A DNA stretch of 64,000 nt from Luteimonas terrae (lineage in GTDB: Bacteria; Pseudomonadota; Gammaproteobacteria; Xanthomonadales; Xanthomonadaceae). A program made the translations under genes and the position numbers. Location of the stretch: positions 62,001 to 126,000 of the forward strand of contig NZ_SMTG01000002.1 in NCBI RefSeq assembly GCF_004358165.1, written 5' to 3'. Every line of letters starts with the position of its first letter. Within the stretch, counting starts at the first letter, position 1. This document shows positions 1 through 9,111 of this stretch, one piece after another. The notes under the pieces were generated by a model that saw nothing but the letters and a program-made list of their open reading frames with translations, was not told the DNA's origin and made no database searches.

Positions 1-672
1 ATGCAGTACCGCGATACCGGCTATCTGCCGCACGCGCTGCTGAACTATCTGGTGCGCTTGGGCTGGTCGCATGGCGACCAGGAGATCTTCTCGATCGACG
101 AGATGCAGTCGCTGTTCGACCTCAAGGACGTCAATGCCAAGGCCTCGCGCCTCGATCCCGCCAAGCTCGGCTGGCTCAACCAGCAGTATCTGAAGTCGGA
201 CGATCCGGCTGCGGTCGCCGCGCATCTCGAATGGCATCTGCGCAACGACGGTTACGATCTGTCGAGCGGCCCGGCGCCGGCCGATGTCGTCGTCGCGCTG
301 CGCGATCGCGTGCAGACGCTCAAGGAAATGTCCGAGCGTGCGGCGGTCTGGTATCGCCCGATCGAAAGCTACGACGACAAGGCCGTCGCCAAGCACCTCA
401 AGGCCGAGGCGCGCGCGCCGCTGACCGATGTGCGCGACCGGTTCGCCGCGCTGTCCGACTGGAACGTGGAAGCGATCGACGGCGCGTTCCGTGCGACGGT
501 CGAGACGCTGGGTCTGGGCATGGGCAAGGTCGCGCAGCCGCTGCGCGTGGCGATCACCGGGACCCAGGTGAGTCCGGACATCGGGCACACGGTGTATCTC
601 GCGGGGCGCGAAAAGGCGCTGGCACGGATCGATGCGGCGATCGGCATGATTACGGACGCGGATCCGGCATAA
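1..672 (+). CDS. gltX: Glutamate--tRNA ligase, C-terminal part (5' end outside window)
   Basis: This is the anticodon-binding half of glutamyl-tRNA synthetase, which charges tRNA-Glu with glutamate in the cytosol. The visible 223 residues begin at the stretch that follows the KMSKS-type loop in the family ([17 protein letters not shown]), then [18 protein letters not shown], and end with [15 protein letters not shown] and a short helix. These match the E. coli enzyme closely. The catalytic Rossmann domain with HIGH and KMSKS motifs must lie upstream of base 1, so about half of the protein is missing. The ATG at base 1 is an internal methionine, not a start. The next gene faces it on the opposite strand. 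Confidence 0.95.
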   Translation: MQYRDTGYLPHALLNYLVRLGWSHGDQEIFSIDEMQSLFDLKDVNAKASRLDPAKLGWLNQQYLKSDDPAAVAAHLEWHLRNDGYDLSSGPAPADVVVALRDRVQTLKEMSERAAVWYRPIESYDDKAVAKHLKAEARAPLTDVRDRFAALSDWNVEAIDGAFRATVETLGLGMGKVAQPLRVAITGTQVSPDIGHTVYLAGREKALARIDAAIGMITDADPA

Positions 673-736
673 AAGCCTCGCGGCTGCGGGCGTCGCGTCG
701 ATCGAGCGCAGGCTCGCCTCGCGCGCCGCGGCGGTG

Positions 737-1543
737 TCAGTCGACGATCCGCCGCTGCGCGTCCAGCGTCACCACCATATCGGCGCGTGCCGGCAGCACG
801 CGCAGTGCCTGCCGGCTGACCCGTTCGTAGTGCTGCACGAACCGCGCGACCTGCGCGCGATCCATGCCGCGGCGGCCGGGCTCGGCGGCCTGCAGGGCCT
901 GCTCCTGCTGCCAGCGCCACTCGGGGACGATGTCGAAACCGGGCGGCTGCAGGAACAGCAGGCGGTCGATCGCGGCCCACAGCGCCGGGTAGTCACGGGC
1001 GAGGGTGTCGTTGCAGTGTCGTCGCCAGCGACCGTCGGCATCCTCGTCGCGTTCGAGCGTGTTGAGCGGTGCTTCGAGCGCGGAGGGCGCTTCCGCAGTC
1101 GCACCGACGCACCAGCCCTCGAACACCAGCAGATCGAGCCCGTCCACCGTCGGCCAGGCGGACCGGGGCAGGCAACGATCGCCGAGCTTGTCGAAGCGCG
1201 GCAGGCGCACGGCGTGTCCGGCGCGGACCGCCTCGAACACCGACAGGCCGAGCGCGACTTCGTGCGTGCCCGGCGGGCCGCGCGTGGCGAGCAGCGGATG
1301 CACCTCGCGGGCGAGGGCGGCACGGAGGTCGTGGTCGAGATACAGATCGTCGAGCGACAGCACGGCGGCGCGCAAGTCGCGTGCATCGGCGGCCGCGACC
1401 AGTTGCGTCGCCAGCGTGGATTTGCCGGTGCCCTGGAGGCCGCTGATGCCGAGCACGCGGGGCGGATCGCCCTGGCGCACATCGGCGAGCAGGGCGGCGA
1501 CGAGGGTGTCCGGCCACGGGCCGGCGGAAGAAGCGTCGTGCAT
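737..1543 (-). CDS. P-loop small-molecule kinase, D-glycerate 3-kinase-like
   Basis: Cytosolic P-loop kinase of about 268 residues. The Walker A motif [12 protein letters not shown] is near the N-terminus, followed by a LSLDDLYL segment and [14 protein letters not shown], the pattern of the plant/yeast-type glycerate 3-kinase and uridine-kinase-like family. [10 protein letters not shown] fits the Walker B strand. Family members phosphorylate D-glycerate to 3-phosphoglycerate, but the substrate here is inferred only. The start at 1543 (MHDASS) is preferred because it places the P-loop near the N-terminus as in homologues; an in-frame ATG at 1594 would add 17 residues. It is divergent from pdxH and convergent with gltX. 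Confidence 0.75.
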   Translation of the reverse strand: MHDASSAGPWPDTLVAALLADVRQGDPPRVLGISGLQGTGKSTLATQLVAAADARDLRAAVLSLDDLYLDHDLRAALAREVHPLLATRGPPGTHEVALGLSVFEAVRAGHAVRLPRFDKLGDRCLPRSAWPTVDGLDLLVFEGWCVGATAEAPSALEAPLNTLERDEDADGRWRRHCNDTLARDYPALWAAIDRLLFLQPPGFDIVPEWRWQQEQALQAAEPGRRGMDRAQVARFVQHYERVSRQALRVLPARADMVVTLDAQRRIVD

Positions 1544-1622
1544 GCGCGACACGATAGCCGCTCGCGCCGCGTCTGCTGCGCCGCGGTTCGACATCGGTGC
1601 GGGCTGCGGCGATCATCGGACC

Positions 1623-2231
1623 ATGAGTACCGCCACCACGACCCTGCTGTCCGAAGCTCTCGAGACCTTCGCCACCCTGTTCGACGAGGCGCTGGCCGCC
1701 GGCGAACCCGACCGCACCGCGATGACCGTCGCGACCGCGGCGCTCGACGGTCGTCCGTCCGCGCGCACCGTGCTGCTCAAGGCCTGGGACGAACGCGGCT
1801 TCGTGTTCTACACGCATCTCGACGGGCGCAAGGGACGCGAGCTGCAGGAGAACCCGCACGCCGCGATGCTGTTCCACTGGCCGCGCGTGCGCAACGGCGT
1901 GCAGGTGCGGATCGAAGGGCCGGTGGTCATCGTGTCCGATGACGAGGCCGATGCGTACTTCGCCTCGCGCCCGCGCGGCAGCCAGCTCGGCGCCTGGGCC
2001 TCGAAGCAGTCGGAGGAACTGGATGGGCGCGGCACCTTCGAGCAGAAGCTCGCCGATCTCGAACGCGAATTCGAGGGCCGCGACGTGCCGCGTCCGCCGC
2101 GCTGGTCGGGTCTTCGCGTGCGTCCGGATCGCATCGAGTTCTGGTACGGCGCCGAATACCGGTTGCACGAGCGCTGGCTCTACGAATGCGACTGCGCCGG
2201 CGATTGCCGCAAGCGGATGCTGTATCCGTGA
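1623..2231 (+). CDS. pdxH: Pyridoxamine 5'-phosphate oxidase
   Basis: FMN-dependent enzyme that oxidises pyridoxine or pyridoxamine 5'-phosphate to PLP, the last step of vitamin B6 synthesis and salvage. The 202-residue length is normal. Visible signatures are [10 protein letters not shown] (residues 44-53, FMN phosphate site), [29 protein letters not shown] (116-127) and [13 protein letters not shown] near the C-terminus, all typical of PdxH. The stop codon overlaps the GTG start of the following binding-protein gene by four bases (GTGA), so the two are probably co-translated. The divergent kinase gene lies upstream, leaving about 80 bp for promoters. Confidence 0.95.
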   Translation: MSTATTTLLSEALETFATLFDEALAAGEPDRTAMTVATAALDGRPSARTVLLKAWDERGFVFYTHLDGRKGRELQENPHAAMLFHWPRVRNGVQVRIEGPVVIVSDDEADAYFASRPRGSQLGAWASKQSEELDGRGTFEQKLADLEREFEGRDVPRPPRWSGLRVRPDRIEFWYGAEYRLHERWLYECDCAGDCRKRMLYP

Positions 2232-3028
2232 CAGGTGGCCCACGCCGCATCGTCTGCCTGACCGAGGAACCGACCGAGGTCCTGTACGCACTCGGCGAGC
2301 AGGATCGCATCGTGGGCATCAGTGGTTTCACCGTGCGCCCGCCGCAGGCGCGCAAGGAGAAGCCCAAGGTCAGCGCCTTTACCAGCGCGAAGATCGACGA
2401 GATCCTGAAGCTGGAGCCGGATTTCGTCGTCGGCTTTTCCGACATCCAGGCCGACATCGCGGCCGAGCTTGTGCGGCGTGGGGTCGAGGTGTGGATCAGC
2501 AACCACCGCAGCGTCGACGGCATCGTCGACTACGTGCGCAGGCTCGGCGCGCTGGTCGGCTGCGCGGCGCGCGCCGACGCCTATGCGGACGCGCTGCGCC
2601 GCGGACTCGATGCGATCGAGGCGCAGAGTTCGCGTCTGCCGCGGCGGCCGCGCGTCTACTTCGAGGAATGGGACGAGCCGATCATCACCGGCATCCGCTG
2701 GGTCGTCGAGCTGGTACGCATCGCCGGCGGCGACGACGTGTTTCCGGAACTGTCGGCCGAACCGCTGGCGAAGGCGCGGATTCTCGCCGACGGCGATCCG
2801 GTGATCGCGCGCGCGCCCGACATCATTCTCGGCTCCTGGTGCGGCAAGAAGTTCAGGCCCGAGCGCGTCGCCGCACGCCCCGGCTGGGATGTGATTCCGG
2901 CGGTCCGCGACGGCGAACTGCACGAGATCAAGTCGCCCCTGATCCTGCAGCCGGGACCGGCCGCGCTGACCGACGGCGTAGGCGCGATCGCCGCCATCAT
3001 CCAGAGCTGGGCGGCGCGCCACGGCTGA
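2228..3028 (+). CDS. BtuF/cobalamin-type periplasmic-binding-protein fold, no visible export signal
   Basis: A 266-residue protein with the class III substrate-binding fold of the BtuF/FepB group. It begins with [18 protein letters not shown], then [13 protein letters not shown], an [15 protein letters not shown] segment and a C-terminal lobe with [13 protein letters not shown]. Family members bind vitamin B12, haem or ferric siderophores for an ABC importer. Here neither the GTG start at 2228 nor the upstream in-frame ATG at 2186 gives a hydrophobic signal peptide, and no permease or ATPase gene is nearby. The start at 2228 is chosen because it overlaps the pdxH stop as GTGA. Ligand and compartment are unknown. 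Confidence 0.7.
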   Translation: MTGGPRRIVCLTEEPTEVLYALGEQDRIVGISGFTVRPPQARKEKPKVSAFTSAKIDEILKLEPDFVVGFSDIQADIAAELVRRGVEVWISNHRSVDGIVDYVRRLGALVGCAARADAYADALRRGLDAIEAQSSRLPRRPRVYFEEWDEPIITGIRWVVELVRIAGGDDVFPELSAEPLAKARILADGDPVIARAPDIILGSWCGKKFRPERVAARPGWDVIPAVRDGELHEIKSPLILQPGPAALTDGVGAIAAIIQSWAARHG

Positions 3029-3167
3029 CGCGATGCGCCGGGGATCGTGCGCACAACCGTGGCCCGGCGGCACGGCGCCGCGCCGGAACAGTGGGTTGCG
3101 GCGTCGTGACCCCGGTCGAAGGGGCGCGCGCCTAGCATGGCGCCTCCCTACACTGCAGGTGCACCCC

Positions 3168-3785
3168 ATGCAGCGCATCGCCCTGATCGGTATCACCGGA
3201 CGCGCGGGCTCGCGCATCGCCAGCGAGCTGCTGGCGCGCGGCCACCGCGTGACCGGCATCGCCCGCAACACCGCCGACACGCCGGCACAGGCCGGTCTGA
3301 CCCTGCTGTCGGCCGATGCGTCGCGCAGCGAAGCCGTCGCGCCGTTGCTGCAGGGCCACGACGTCGTGGTCAGCGCGACGCGGTTCGACGGTGGGTCGAC
3401 GGCAGACGTATTGCTCGACGCCCTGCGCCAGGCTGGCGTGCGCCGCCTGCTGGTCGTCGGTGGTGCCGGCAGCCTCGAAGTCGCGCCCGGCGTCGCCCTG
3501 ATCGACACGCCCGGATTCCCCGAGGCGTACAAGGCCGAAGCGGGCGCCGGTCGCGCGTTCCTCGAAGCGCTGCGCGGCGTCGGCGACATCGACTGGACCT
3601 TCGTCTCGCCTGGCGCGGTGTTCGAGCCCGGCACGCGGACCGGCAGCTTCCGCCTCGGTGGCGACGCCTTCATGGTCGATTCCGACGGCAACAGCGCGGT
3701 GTCGATGGAGGACTACGCGATCGCCTTCGCCGACGAGATCGAGCGTCCGGCGCACGTGCGCCAGCGCTTCAGCGTGGCCTACTGA
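3168..3785 (+). CDS. NAD(P)H-binding atypical SDR protein
   Basis: A 205-residue Rossmann protein of the atypical short-chain dehydrogenase group (NmrA/SDR-a type). The dinucleotide motif GITGRAGSRIASELL is at residues 8-22, followed by ARGHRVTGIARN. VRRLLVVGGAGSLEV and DWTFVSPGAVFEPGTRTG are characteristic of the YwnB/Rv-type family often described as NAD-dependent epimerase/dehydratase. The classical YxxxK catalytic pair is not clear, so it could be a redox sensor or a reductase of unknown substrate. The next gene (a small multidrug-resistance subunit) starts one base after its stop, suggesting an operon with the exporter pair. Confidence 0.75.
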   Translation: MQRIALIGITGRAGSRIASELLARGHRVTGIARNTADTPAQAGLTLLSADASRSEAVAPLLQGHDVVVSATRFDGGSTADVLLDALRQAGVRRLLVVGGAGSLEVAPGVALIDTPGFPEAYKAEAGAGRAFLEALRGVGDIDWTFVSPGAVFEPGTRTGSFRLGGDAFMVDSDGNSAVSMEDYAIAFADEIERPAHVRQRFSVAY

Positions 3786-3786
3786 C

Positions 3787-4152
3787 ATGGCGACGTCGCG
3801 CGGCACCGGCCGCTACTGGGCGCTGGTGTTCGCCGGCGGCCTGATCGAGACGGTGTGGATCGTCGGCCTCAAGGCCGCAACCACGCCGCTGGGCTGGGCG
3901 ATCACCGCGGCGGCGCTGCTGGTGAACTTCGCGCTGCTGATGCGGGCGATCCGGTTCCTGCCGGTCGGCTCGGTCTATGCGGTGTTCTGCGGTCTCGGCG
4001 CCGCGGCGTCGGTCGTCGCGGAAACCGTGTGGTTCGACGAGCCGGTGCAGCCGGCCAAGATCGCATTGATCGCGCTGCTGGTCGTCGGCGTTGCCGGCCT
4101 GAAGCTGGTGACACCGCTCGCCCCGGCTGCCGATACGGAGAAGACGCCTTGA
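3787..4152 (+). CDS. Small multidrug resistance exporter subunit, YkkC/SugE-like
   Basis: A 121-residue inner-membrane protein with four predicted transmembrane helices, the size and topology of SMR transporters. The essential membrane glutamate is in GLIETVWIVGLKAA, and RFLPVGSVYAVFCGLG is the conserved helix 3 region. It resembles Bacillus YkkC (EVVWVIGLK, LPVGTVYAVFTGLG) rather than single-gene EmrE. YkkC works only with YkkD, and that pair is a guanidinium exporter. The partner here follows with an overlapping start. No guanidine riboswitch can fit upstream, because the preceding gene ends one base before the ATG. The substrate is therefore inferred from the family. Confidence 0.85.
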   Translation: MATSRGTGRYWALVFAGGLIETVWIVGLKAATTPLGWAITAAALLVNFALLMRAIRFLPVGSVYAVFCGLGAAASVVAETVWFDEPVQPAKIALIALLVVGVAGLKLVTPLAPAADTEKTP

Positions 4153-4469
4153 ACGGCTGGCTGTTCGTACTGGCAGCCGGTCTGGCGGAAGTCGCCGGTG
4201 TGATCGCGATGAACGCGATCAAGCGCAAGCCGAGTGCGCTGGCCTATGCGCGTCTGGTCGCGTGTTTCGGCCTGAGCTTCGGCCTGCTGTCGATGGGCCT
4301 CAAGAGCGGCATGTCGATCTCGATCGCCTACGCGGTGTGGGTCGGCATCGGCACGGTCGGCGCGGTGGTCGTCGGCATCCTGCGCTACGGCGAATCGGCA
4401 CGGCCGCTGCGGCTGTTTTTCGTCGCGCTGGTGGTGGCTGCGGTGGTCGGGCTCAAGCTGGTGTCCTGA
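4149..4469 (+). CDS. Small multidrug resistance exporter subunit, YkkD-like
   Basis: A 106-residue four-helix SMR protein. The membrane glutamate is in GLAEVAGVIAMNAIK, followed by FGLLSMGLKSGMSISIAYAV and WVGIGTVGAVVVGILRYGES; Bacillus YkkD has LEMAGVALMN, SFSLLSYAM and AYAVWTGIGTAGGALIGIL in the same places. It appears to start at TTG 4149, which overlaps the stop of the first subunit (TTGA), so the subunits are probably made in equal amounts for a heterodimer. Together they would form a proton-coupled exporter of guanidinium or small cationic compounds. The short start region makes the TTG choice firm: no ATG is available before the first helix. Confidence 0.85.
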   Translation: MNGWLFVLAAGLAEVAGVIAMNAIKRKPSALAYARLVACFGLSFGLLSMGLKSGMSISIAYAVWVGIGTVGAVVVGILRYGESARPLRLFFVALVVAAVVGLKLVS

Positions 4470-4525
4470 GTCGATGGGGCCCGTCTGCGGAAGCGTGGGC
4501 ATCGACAGGCTCGCTCGCGTTCGAT

Positions 4526-4588
4526 GTGGGAGCGCGCTCGCGCGCGATTCCGGTGTTCCCACCGCCGAGGATCCGGCGAAATCGCGCG
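4526..4588. repeat. REP-like palindromic element
   Basis: The convergent gap between the exporter pair and the DUF4426 gene holds a copy of the motif GTGGGAGCGCGCTCGCGCGC at 4526-4545. It continues into a larger inverted repeat whose outer arms are 4541-4549 and 4580-4588 (CGCGCGATT / AATCGCGCG). Close copies occur at 14188-14209 and twice at 49672-49736. It may serve as a bidirectional end-of-transcript structure, which is inferred from its position. Confidence 0.7.
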
Positions 4589-4615
4589 CAGGTGTGCTTC
4601 CATAGTTGCGCGCTC

Positions 4616-5086
4616 TCAGCGCGGAATGTCGCGATTGAAGCGGAGCGCCGTACGCGCGCCGTCGGGGCCGGTGACGTCGAGTTCGACGCGCAGGGTGTCC
4701 GGGCCGCTCACGCGCGCCAGCGCGACGTGTTCGATACCGCTGCCGGTATCCACGGCATCGAACTGCAGCGTCTGGCGTACGCCGCGCAGATCGCGTGCGC
4801 GGCCCGTCACCTGCACCGGCATGTCCGCCTTGCCCTCGCGTGCGGCCACCAGGACCAGCACCCGATCGGCGGCAGGCTCGATGTCATAGCGCGATGCTGC
4901 CGCGCCCAGCTGCAGGCTCGGCACCACGCTTGCGGTGACTTCCGTCGAGCCGATCACTGCCTGCGCGGGCATCGCGACATTCTGCGCGGTGCTCTGCGCG
5001 TCGGGCGGCACGGACGAAGACGGGCCACAGGCGGTGGCGGCCAGCGTGAAAAACGCAACCAGTGACGCGCGCGCGATCTCAGTCAT
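4616..5086 (-). CDS. DUF4426-like lipoprotein
   Basis: A 156-residue exported protein. The N-terminus (MTEIARASLVAFFTLAATAC) is a short signal peptide ending in a lipobox, with Cys20 as the likely lipidated residue. The rest fits the DUF4426 pattern, with SRYDIEPAADRVLVLVA in the middle and a closing GPDGARTALRFNRDI. DUF4426 proteins have no established function and are commonly found beside proC in gammaproteobacteria, as here. The start overlaps the end of proC by eight bases, so the two are co-transcribed. The family call rests on the proC context and weak motif similarity. Confidence 0.65.
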   Translation of the reverse strand: MTEIARASLVAFFTLAATACGPSSSVPPDAQSTAQNVAMPAQAVIGSTEVTASVVPSLQLGAAASRYDIEPAADRVLVLVAAREGKADMPVQVTGRARDLRGVRQTLQFDAVDTGSGIEHVALARVSGPDTLRVELDVTGPDGARTALRFNRDIPR

Positions 5087-5918
5087 TGGCGGCCGAAAGC
5101 TCACCGCCGCGGCGCGTGGCATTGGCGATCGCGTCGCCGACCAGGGCGCGCAGTCCGCCGGCCTCGAACGTCTCGATCGCCGCCTGCGTGGTGCCGCCGG
5201 GCGAGGTGACGCGGCGGCGCAGTTCCGCCGGCGCCTCGCCGGACTCGGCGAGCATGCGCGCCGCGCCCAGCACGGTCTGCACGACCAGTGTGCGTGCGTC
5301 GTCGGCGGGCAAGCCTTGCGCGATCGCCGCGTCTTCCATCGCCTCGGCCAGCAGGAACACGTAGGCGGGGCCGCTGCCCGAGGTGCCGGTGACCGCGTCC
5401 ATGCGCGCTTCGTCGTCGACCCACACCGTCGCGCCGGCACTTTCCAGCAACGCCTGCGCGCGCGCGCGCCCGACGGCGTCGACATGCGCGTTCGCGAACA
5501 GGCCGGTGACGCCGGCGCCGAGCAGTGCGGGCGTGTTGGGCATCGTGCGCACGACGGCGACATCGCCCCCGAGCCAGCGTTCGAGCTGGGTGGCGGTGAT
5601 GCCGGCGGCGATCGACAGCACCAGCGGTCGCGTGGCCTGCGCGGTCGGTGCCAGCGATTCGCAGACACCGCGGAGTACCTGCGGCTTGGTCGCCAGCACC
5701 CAGGTCGCGGCGCCGTCGACGGCGTCGGCTGCCTCGGCATGCACATCGATGCCGAAGTCGCGGGCGAGCGCGTCACGGGTGCCGGCGTTGGGATCGACGA
5801 CGCGGATCTTCGACGCGTCGACGCCGCGGGCGATCAGCCCGCCGACCAGACTGCGTGCCATGTTGCCGCCGCCGATGAAGACGACGGGCGCGGCGAGGCG
5901 TTCAGGGGAATCGGTCAT
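5079..5918 (-). CDS. proC: Pyrroline-5-carboxylate reductase
   Basis: NAD(P)H-dependent enzyme for the last step of proline synthesis, reducing pyrroline-5-carboxylate in the cytosol. The 279-residue length is standard. Visible features are the dinucleotide-binding VVFIGGGNMARSLVGGLI (residues 12-29), LATKPQVL, VVRTMPNTPALLGAG, the family signature GTSGSGPAYVFLLAEAM, and TSPGGTTQAAIETFE near the C-terminus. It sits between yggS upstream and the DUF4426 lipoprotein downstream, the common yggS-proC arrangement linking a PLP-binding protein to proline synthesis. No residue appears missing. Confidence 0.97.
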   Translation of the reverse strand: MTDSPERLAAPVVFIGGGNMARSLVGGLIARGVDASKIRVVDPNAGTRDALARDFGIDVHAEAADAVDGAATWVLATKPQVLRGVCESLAPTAQATRPLVLSIAAGITATQLERWLGGDVAVVRTMPNTPALLGAGVTGLFANAHVDAVGRARAQALLESAGATVWVDDEARMDAVTGTSGSGPAYVFLLAEAMEDAAIAQGLPADDARTLVVQTVLGAARMLAESGEAPAELRRRVTSPGGTTQAAIETFEAGGLRALVGDAIANATRRGGELSAAND

Positions 5919-5975
5919 GGCGATACGCGAGTCGGAAGACGCGTCGATGGTAGCCGACGTCTCCCGCAGCGCAGG

Positions 5976-6668
5976 TCAGCGTGGCGGGCGGGCACCGAAC
6001 AGCGCCGAGCCCACGCGCACCATCGTCGCGCCCTCGGCAATCGCCAGCTCCAGATCGTCGCTCATGCCCATCGACAGCGTGTCGATGGCCGGGTCCTGTC
6101 CAGCGACCGTGTCGAACAGTCGGCGCATGCGCACGAAGGCGTCCCGGCGGCGTTCGGGTTCGGCATGCGGCGCAGGGATCGACATCAGCCCGCGCAACCG
6201 CAGCGACGGGGCCGCCCGCACGGCCGCGACCAGCGCCGGCACTTCCGACGGCGTGCAGCCGTGCTTGCTGGACTCGTCGTCGATGTTCACCTGCACCAGC
6301 ACGTTCAGCGCGCCGCGCGCGGCCGGGCGATGCGCGGCCAGGGCGTCGACCAGCTTGAGCCGATCCACCGTCTGCACCCAGTCGAACAGCGCCGCGGCCT
6401 GCCTGGCCTTGTTCGACTGCAGATGGCCGATCAGGTGCCACTCCAGATCGCGCCCCGCCAGCGCCTCGATCTTGCCGGCCGCCTCCTGCACATAGTTCTC
6501 GCCGAACGCGCGCTGCCCGGCGTCGGCCAGGGCGGCGATGGCGGACGCCGGATGCAGCTTGCCCACCGCCAGCAGGCGCGCCGGCACTGGCCGCGCGGCG
6601 GCGTTCGATGCGTTCAGGATGCGCGAGCCGATGGCTTCCAGCGCGGTACGGGCAGGGGACGACGACAC
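5976..6668 (-). CDS. PLP homeostasis protein (YggS/PROSC family)
   Basis: Cytosolic PLP-binding protein of about 230 residues that keeps free vitamin B6 aldehyde levels in balance; it has no known enzyme reaction. The PLP lysine is in LLAVGKLHP (K37), followed by FGENYVQEA, WHLIGHLQSNKA, VLVQVNIDDESSKHG and LSMGMSDDLELAIAEG, all diagnostic. The reading frame is open far upstream, but family length and position of the PLP lysine point to the GTG at 6666-6668 as start. An ATG further upstream would run into the divergent pilT gene. It precedes proC by about 57 bp in a likely yggS-proC operon. Confidence 0.93.
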   Translation of the reverse strand: MSSSPARTALEAIGSRILNASNAAARPVPARLLAVGKLHPASAIAALADAGQRAFGENYVQEAAGKIEALAGRDLEWHLIGHLQSNKARQAAALFDWVQTVDRLKLVDALAAHRPAARGALNVLVQVNIDDESSKHGCTPSEVPALVAAVRAAPSLRLRGLMSIPAPHAEPERRRDAFVRMRRLFDTVAGQDPAIDTLSMGMSDDLELAIAEGATMVRVGSALFGARPPR

Positions 6669-6727
6669 GGGGAACGGGCGCTCCGGCAGGGCGTGAACGG
6701 GCTGGTTATCGCGGCAGGTTGCAGGTC

Positions 6728-6733
6728 TATACT
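6728..6733 (+). promoter_or_regulatory. Candidate -10 element for pilT-pilU
   Basis: TATACT stands out as an AT-rich hexamer in the otherwise GC-rich divergent gap between yggS and pilT, 83 bases before the pilT ATG. The region a standard distance upstream (GTTATC) is a poor -35 match, so this is only a candidate. Confidence 0.3.
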
Positions 6734-6816
6734 GCCGCCGGGGACAGGGACGGCGCCAGCCGCGGCGCGCAACGGCGACTTCGTACCCTGTGCGGATCAT
6801 CATCAAGGGGTGTTGC

Positions 6817-7854
6817 ATGGATATCGCCGAACTGTTGGCGTTCTCGGTCAAGAACAAGGCATCGGACCTGCATCTGTCCGCGGGACTGCCGCCGATGATC
6901 CGCGTCGACGGCGACGTGCGCCGCATCAACATTCCGGCGCTCGAGCACAAGCAGGTGCACGCGCTGATCTACGACATCATGTCGGACAAGCAGCGTCGCG
7001 ACTTCGAAGAGTTCCTCGAGGTCGACTTCTCGTTCGAGATTCCGGGCCTGGCCCGCTTCCGCGTCAACGCGTTCAACCAGAACCGCGGCGCCGGTGCGGT
7101 GTTCCGCACGATTCCCTCGGAAGTGCTGACCCTCGAAGACCTGAACTGCCCGCCGATCTTCCGCCAGCTGATCGACCAGCCGCAGGGCCTGATCCTGGTG
7201 ACCGGCCCGACCGGTTCGGGCAAGTCGACCACGCTCGCGGCGATGATCGACCACATCAACAAGAACGAGTACGCGCACATCCTCTCGGTCGAGGATCCGA
7301 TCGAATTCGTGCACACCTCGCAGAAGTGCCTGATCAACCAGCGCGAAGTGCATCGCGACACGCACGGCTTCAACGAAGCGCTGCGTTCGGCGCTGCGCGA
7401 AGACCCCGACTACATCCTGGTCGGCGAGTTGCGCGATCTGGAAACCATCCGCTTGGCCCTGACCGCCGCGGAAACCGGACATCTGGTGTTCGGCACGCTG
7501 CACACCTCGTCGGCGGCCAAGACCATCGACCGCATCATCGACGTGTTCCCCTCTGGCGAGAAGCCGATGGTGCGTTCGATGCTGTCGGAATCCTTGCGCG
7601 CGGTGATCTCGCAGTCGCTGCTCAAGAAGGTCGGCGGTGGTCGTACGGCGGCGTGGGAGATCATGGTCGGCATGCCGGCGATCCGGAACCTGATCCGCGA
7701 AGACAAGGTCGCGCAGATGTACTCGGCCATCCAGACCGGGCAGCAGTACGGCATGCAGACGCTCGACCAGCACCTGCAGGATCTGGTCAAGCGCGGCCTG
7801 ATCACGCGTCCGGCCGCGAAGGAATACGCCAAGGACAAGCGTCTGTTCGAGTGA
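6817..7854 (+). CDS. pilT: Type IV pilus retraction ATPase PilT
   Basis: Hexameric ATPase that powers type IV pilus retraction and twitching motility at the inner membrane. The 345-residue protein starts MDIAELLAFSVKNKASDLHL, as in Pseudomonas and Xanthomonas PilT. Walker A is GPTGSGKS at residues 130-137, the Asp box is EDPIEF, a Walker B region is LRSALREDPDYILVGELRD, the His box is TGHLVFGTLHT, and the PilT-specific retraction motif AIRNLIRE is near the C-terminus. The upstream in-frame ATG at 6790 is rejected because family members begin at MDI. pilU follows after 71 bp. Confidence 0.97.
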   Translation: MDIAELLAFSVKNKASDLHLSAGLPPMIRVDGDVRRINIPALEHKQVHALIYDIMSDKQRRDFEEFLEVDFSFEIPGLARFRVNAFNQNRGAGAVFRTIPSEVLTLEDLNCPPIFRQLIDQPQGLILVTGPTGSGKSTTLAAMIDHINKNEYAHILSVEDPIEFVHTSQKCLINQREVHRDTHGFNEALRSALREDPDYILVGELRDLETIRLALTAAETGHLVFGTLHTSSAAKTIDRIIDVFPSGEKPMVRSMLSESLRAVISQSLLKKVGGGRTAAWEIMVGMPAIRNLIREDKVAQMYSAIQTGQQYGMQTLDQHLQDLVKRGLITRPAAKEYAKDKRLFE

Positions 7855-7925
7855 CCGGACACGCACACTGATAAGCCGCCGGCCGCATCGGGCCGCGGCG
7901 CGAGACGGGATCCCGGAGGATCGTC

Positions 7926-9056
7926 ATGAGCAGCATCGATTTCACCTCGTTCCTCAAGCTGATGGCCCATCAGAAGGCCTCGGATCTGTTCATCACCGCC
8001 GGCATGCCGCCCTCGATCAAGGTGCACGGCAAGATCTCGCCGATCACCCAGAACCCGCTCACGCCGCAGCAGGCGCGCGATCTGGTGCTCAACGTGATGA
8101 CCCCGCCGCAGCGCGAGGAGTTCGAGAAGACCCACGAGTGCAACTTCGCGATCGGTGTCTCGGGTGTCGGTCGCTTCCGCATCTCGTGCTTCTACCAGCG
8201 CAACCAGGTCGGCATGGTGCTGCGTCGCATCGAGACGCACATCCCGAGCGTCGAAGAACTCAACCTGCCGCCGATCATCAAGACGCTGGCGATGACCAAG
8301 CGCGGCATCGTGATCTTCGTCGGTGCCACAGGCACCGGTAAATCGACTTCGCTCGCGGCGATGATCGGATATCGCAACCAGAATTCGACCGGCCACATCA
8401 TCACGATCGAGGACCCGATCGAGTTCGTGCACAAGCACGCCGGCTGCATCATCACCCAGCGCGAGGTCGGCATCGATACCGACAGCTGGGACGCCGCGCT
8501 GAAGAACACGCTGCGCCAGGCGCCCGACGTGATCATGATCGGCGAGGTGCGCACGCGCGAGGGCATGGACCACGCCATCGCCTTCGCCGAAACCGGCCAC
8601 CTGGTGCTGTGCACGCTGCATGCGAACAACGCCAATCAGGCGATGGACCGCATCATCAACTTCTTCCCCGAAGACCGCCGCAACCAGCTGCTGATGGATC
8701 TGTCACTCAACCTCAAGGGCGTGGTGGCCCAGCAGCTGATTCCCACGCCCGACGGCAAGGGCCGCCGCGTGGCGATGGAGATCATGCTCGGCACGCCGCT
8801 GGTGCAGGACTACATCCGCGACGGCGAGATCCACAAGCTCAAGGAGGTCATGAAGGAGTCGACCAACCTGGGCATGAAGACCTTCGACCAGGCGCTGTTC
8901 GAGCTCTACCAGGCCGGCGAGATCTCCTACGAGGATGCACTGCGCTACGCCGACTCGGCGAACGAAGTGCGCCTGCGCATCAAGCTCGCCCAGGGCGGCG
9001 ATGCACGCACGCTGGCGCAGGGGCTCGACGGCGTCGAGGTGGCGGAGGTCCGCTGA
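7926..9056 (+). CDS. pilU: PilT-dependent twitching motility ATPase PilU
   Basis: Accessory retraction ATPase of the type IV pilus that adds force when PilT is present. The 376 residues include Walker A GATGTGKS at 133-140, an [13 protein letters not shown] segment, [20 protein letters not shown], and the His box [19 protein letters not shown]. Relative to PilT it carries a longer C-terminal tail ([15 protein letters not shown]) that is typical of PilU. A GGAG-type ribosome site precedes the ATG. The gene ends 28 bp before a strong hairpin, which probably closes a pilT-pilU operon. Confidence 0.97.
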   Translation: MSSIDFTSFLKLMAHQKASDLFITAGMPPSIKVHGKISPITQNPLTPQQARDLVLNVMTPPQREEFEKTHECNFAIGVSGVGRFRISCFYQRNQVGMVLRRIETHIPSVEELNLPPIIKTLAMTKRGIVIFVGATGTGKSTSLAAMIGYRNQNSTGHIITIEDPIEFVHKHAGCIITQREVGIDTDSWDAALKNTLRQAPDVIMIGEVRTREGMDHAIAFAETGHLVLCTLHANNANQAMDRIINFFPEDRRNQLLMDLSLNLKGVVAQQLIPTPDGKGRRVAMEIMLGTPLVQDYIRDGEIHKLKEVMKESTNLGMKTFDQALFELYQAGEISYEDALRYADSANEVRLRIKLAQGGDARTLAQGLDGVEVAEVR

Positions 9057-9083
9057 CCGCACGACGCACGGGTTGCCTGATGT

Positions 9084-9111
9084 CGAACGCCCCGCCCGTG
9101 CGGGGCGTTCG
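9084..9111 (+). terminator. Rho-independent-type terminator after pilU
   Basis: Perfect 12-bp stem CGAACGCCCCGC / GCGGGGCGTTCG with a CCGT loop, followed by TGTTT. It lies 28 bp after the pilU stop and before sodA, so it should separate the pilus transcript from sodA. Confidence 0.8.

Noticed and set aside
3700-3787. Guanidine riboswitch before the YkkC/YkkD-like pair
   Set aside because: The preceding SDR gene ends one base before the first exporter ATG, so there is no room for the aptamer.
4935-7871. A 978-residue open frame on the plus strand opposite proC and yggS
   Set aside because: Antisense of two well-supported genes and out of frame with pilT; no motif supports it.
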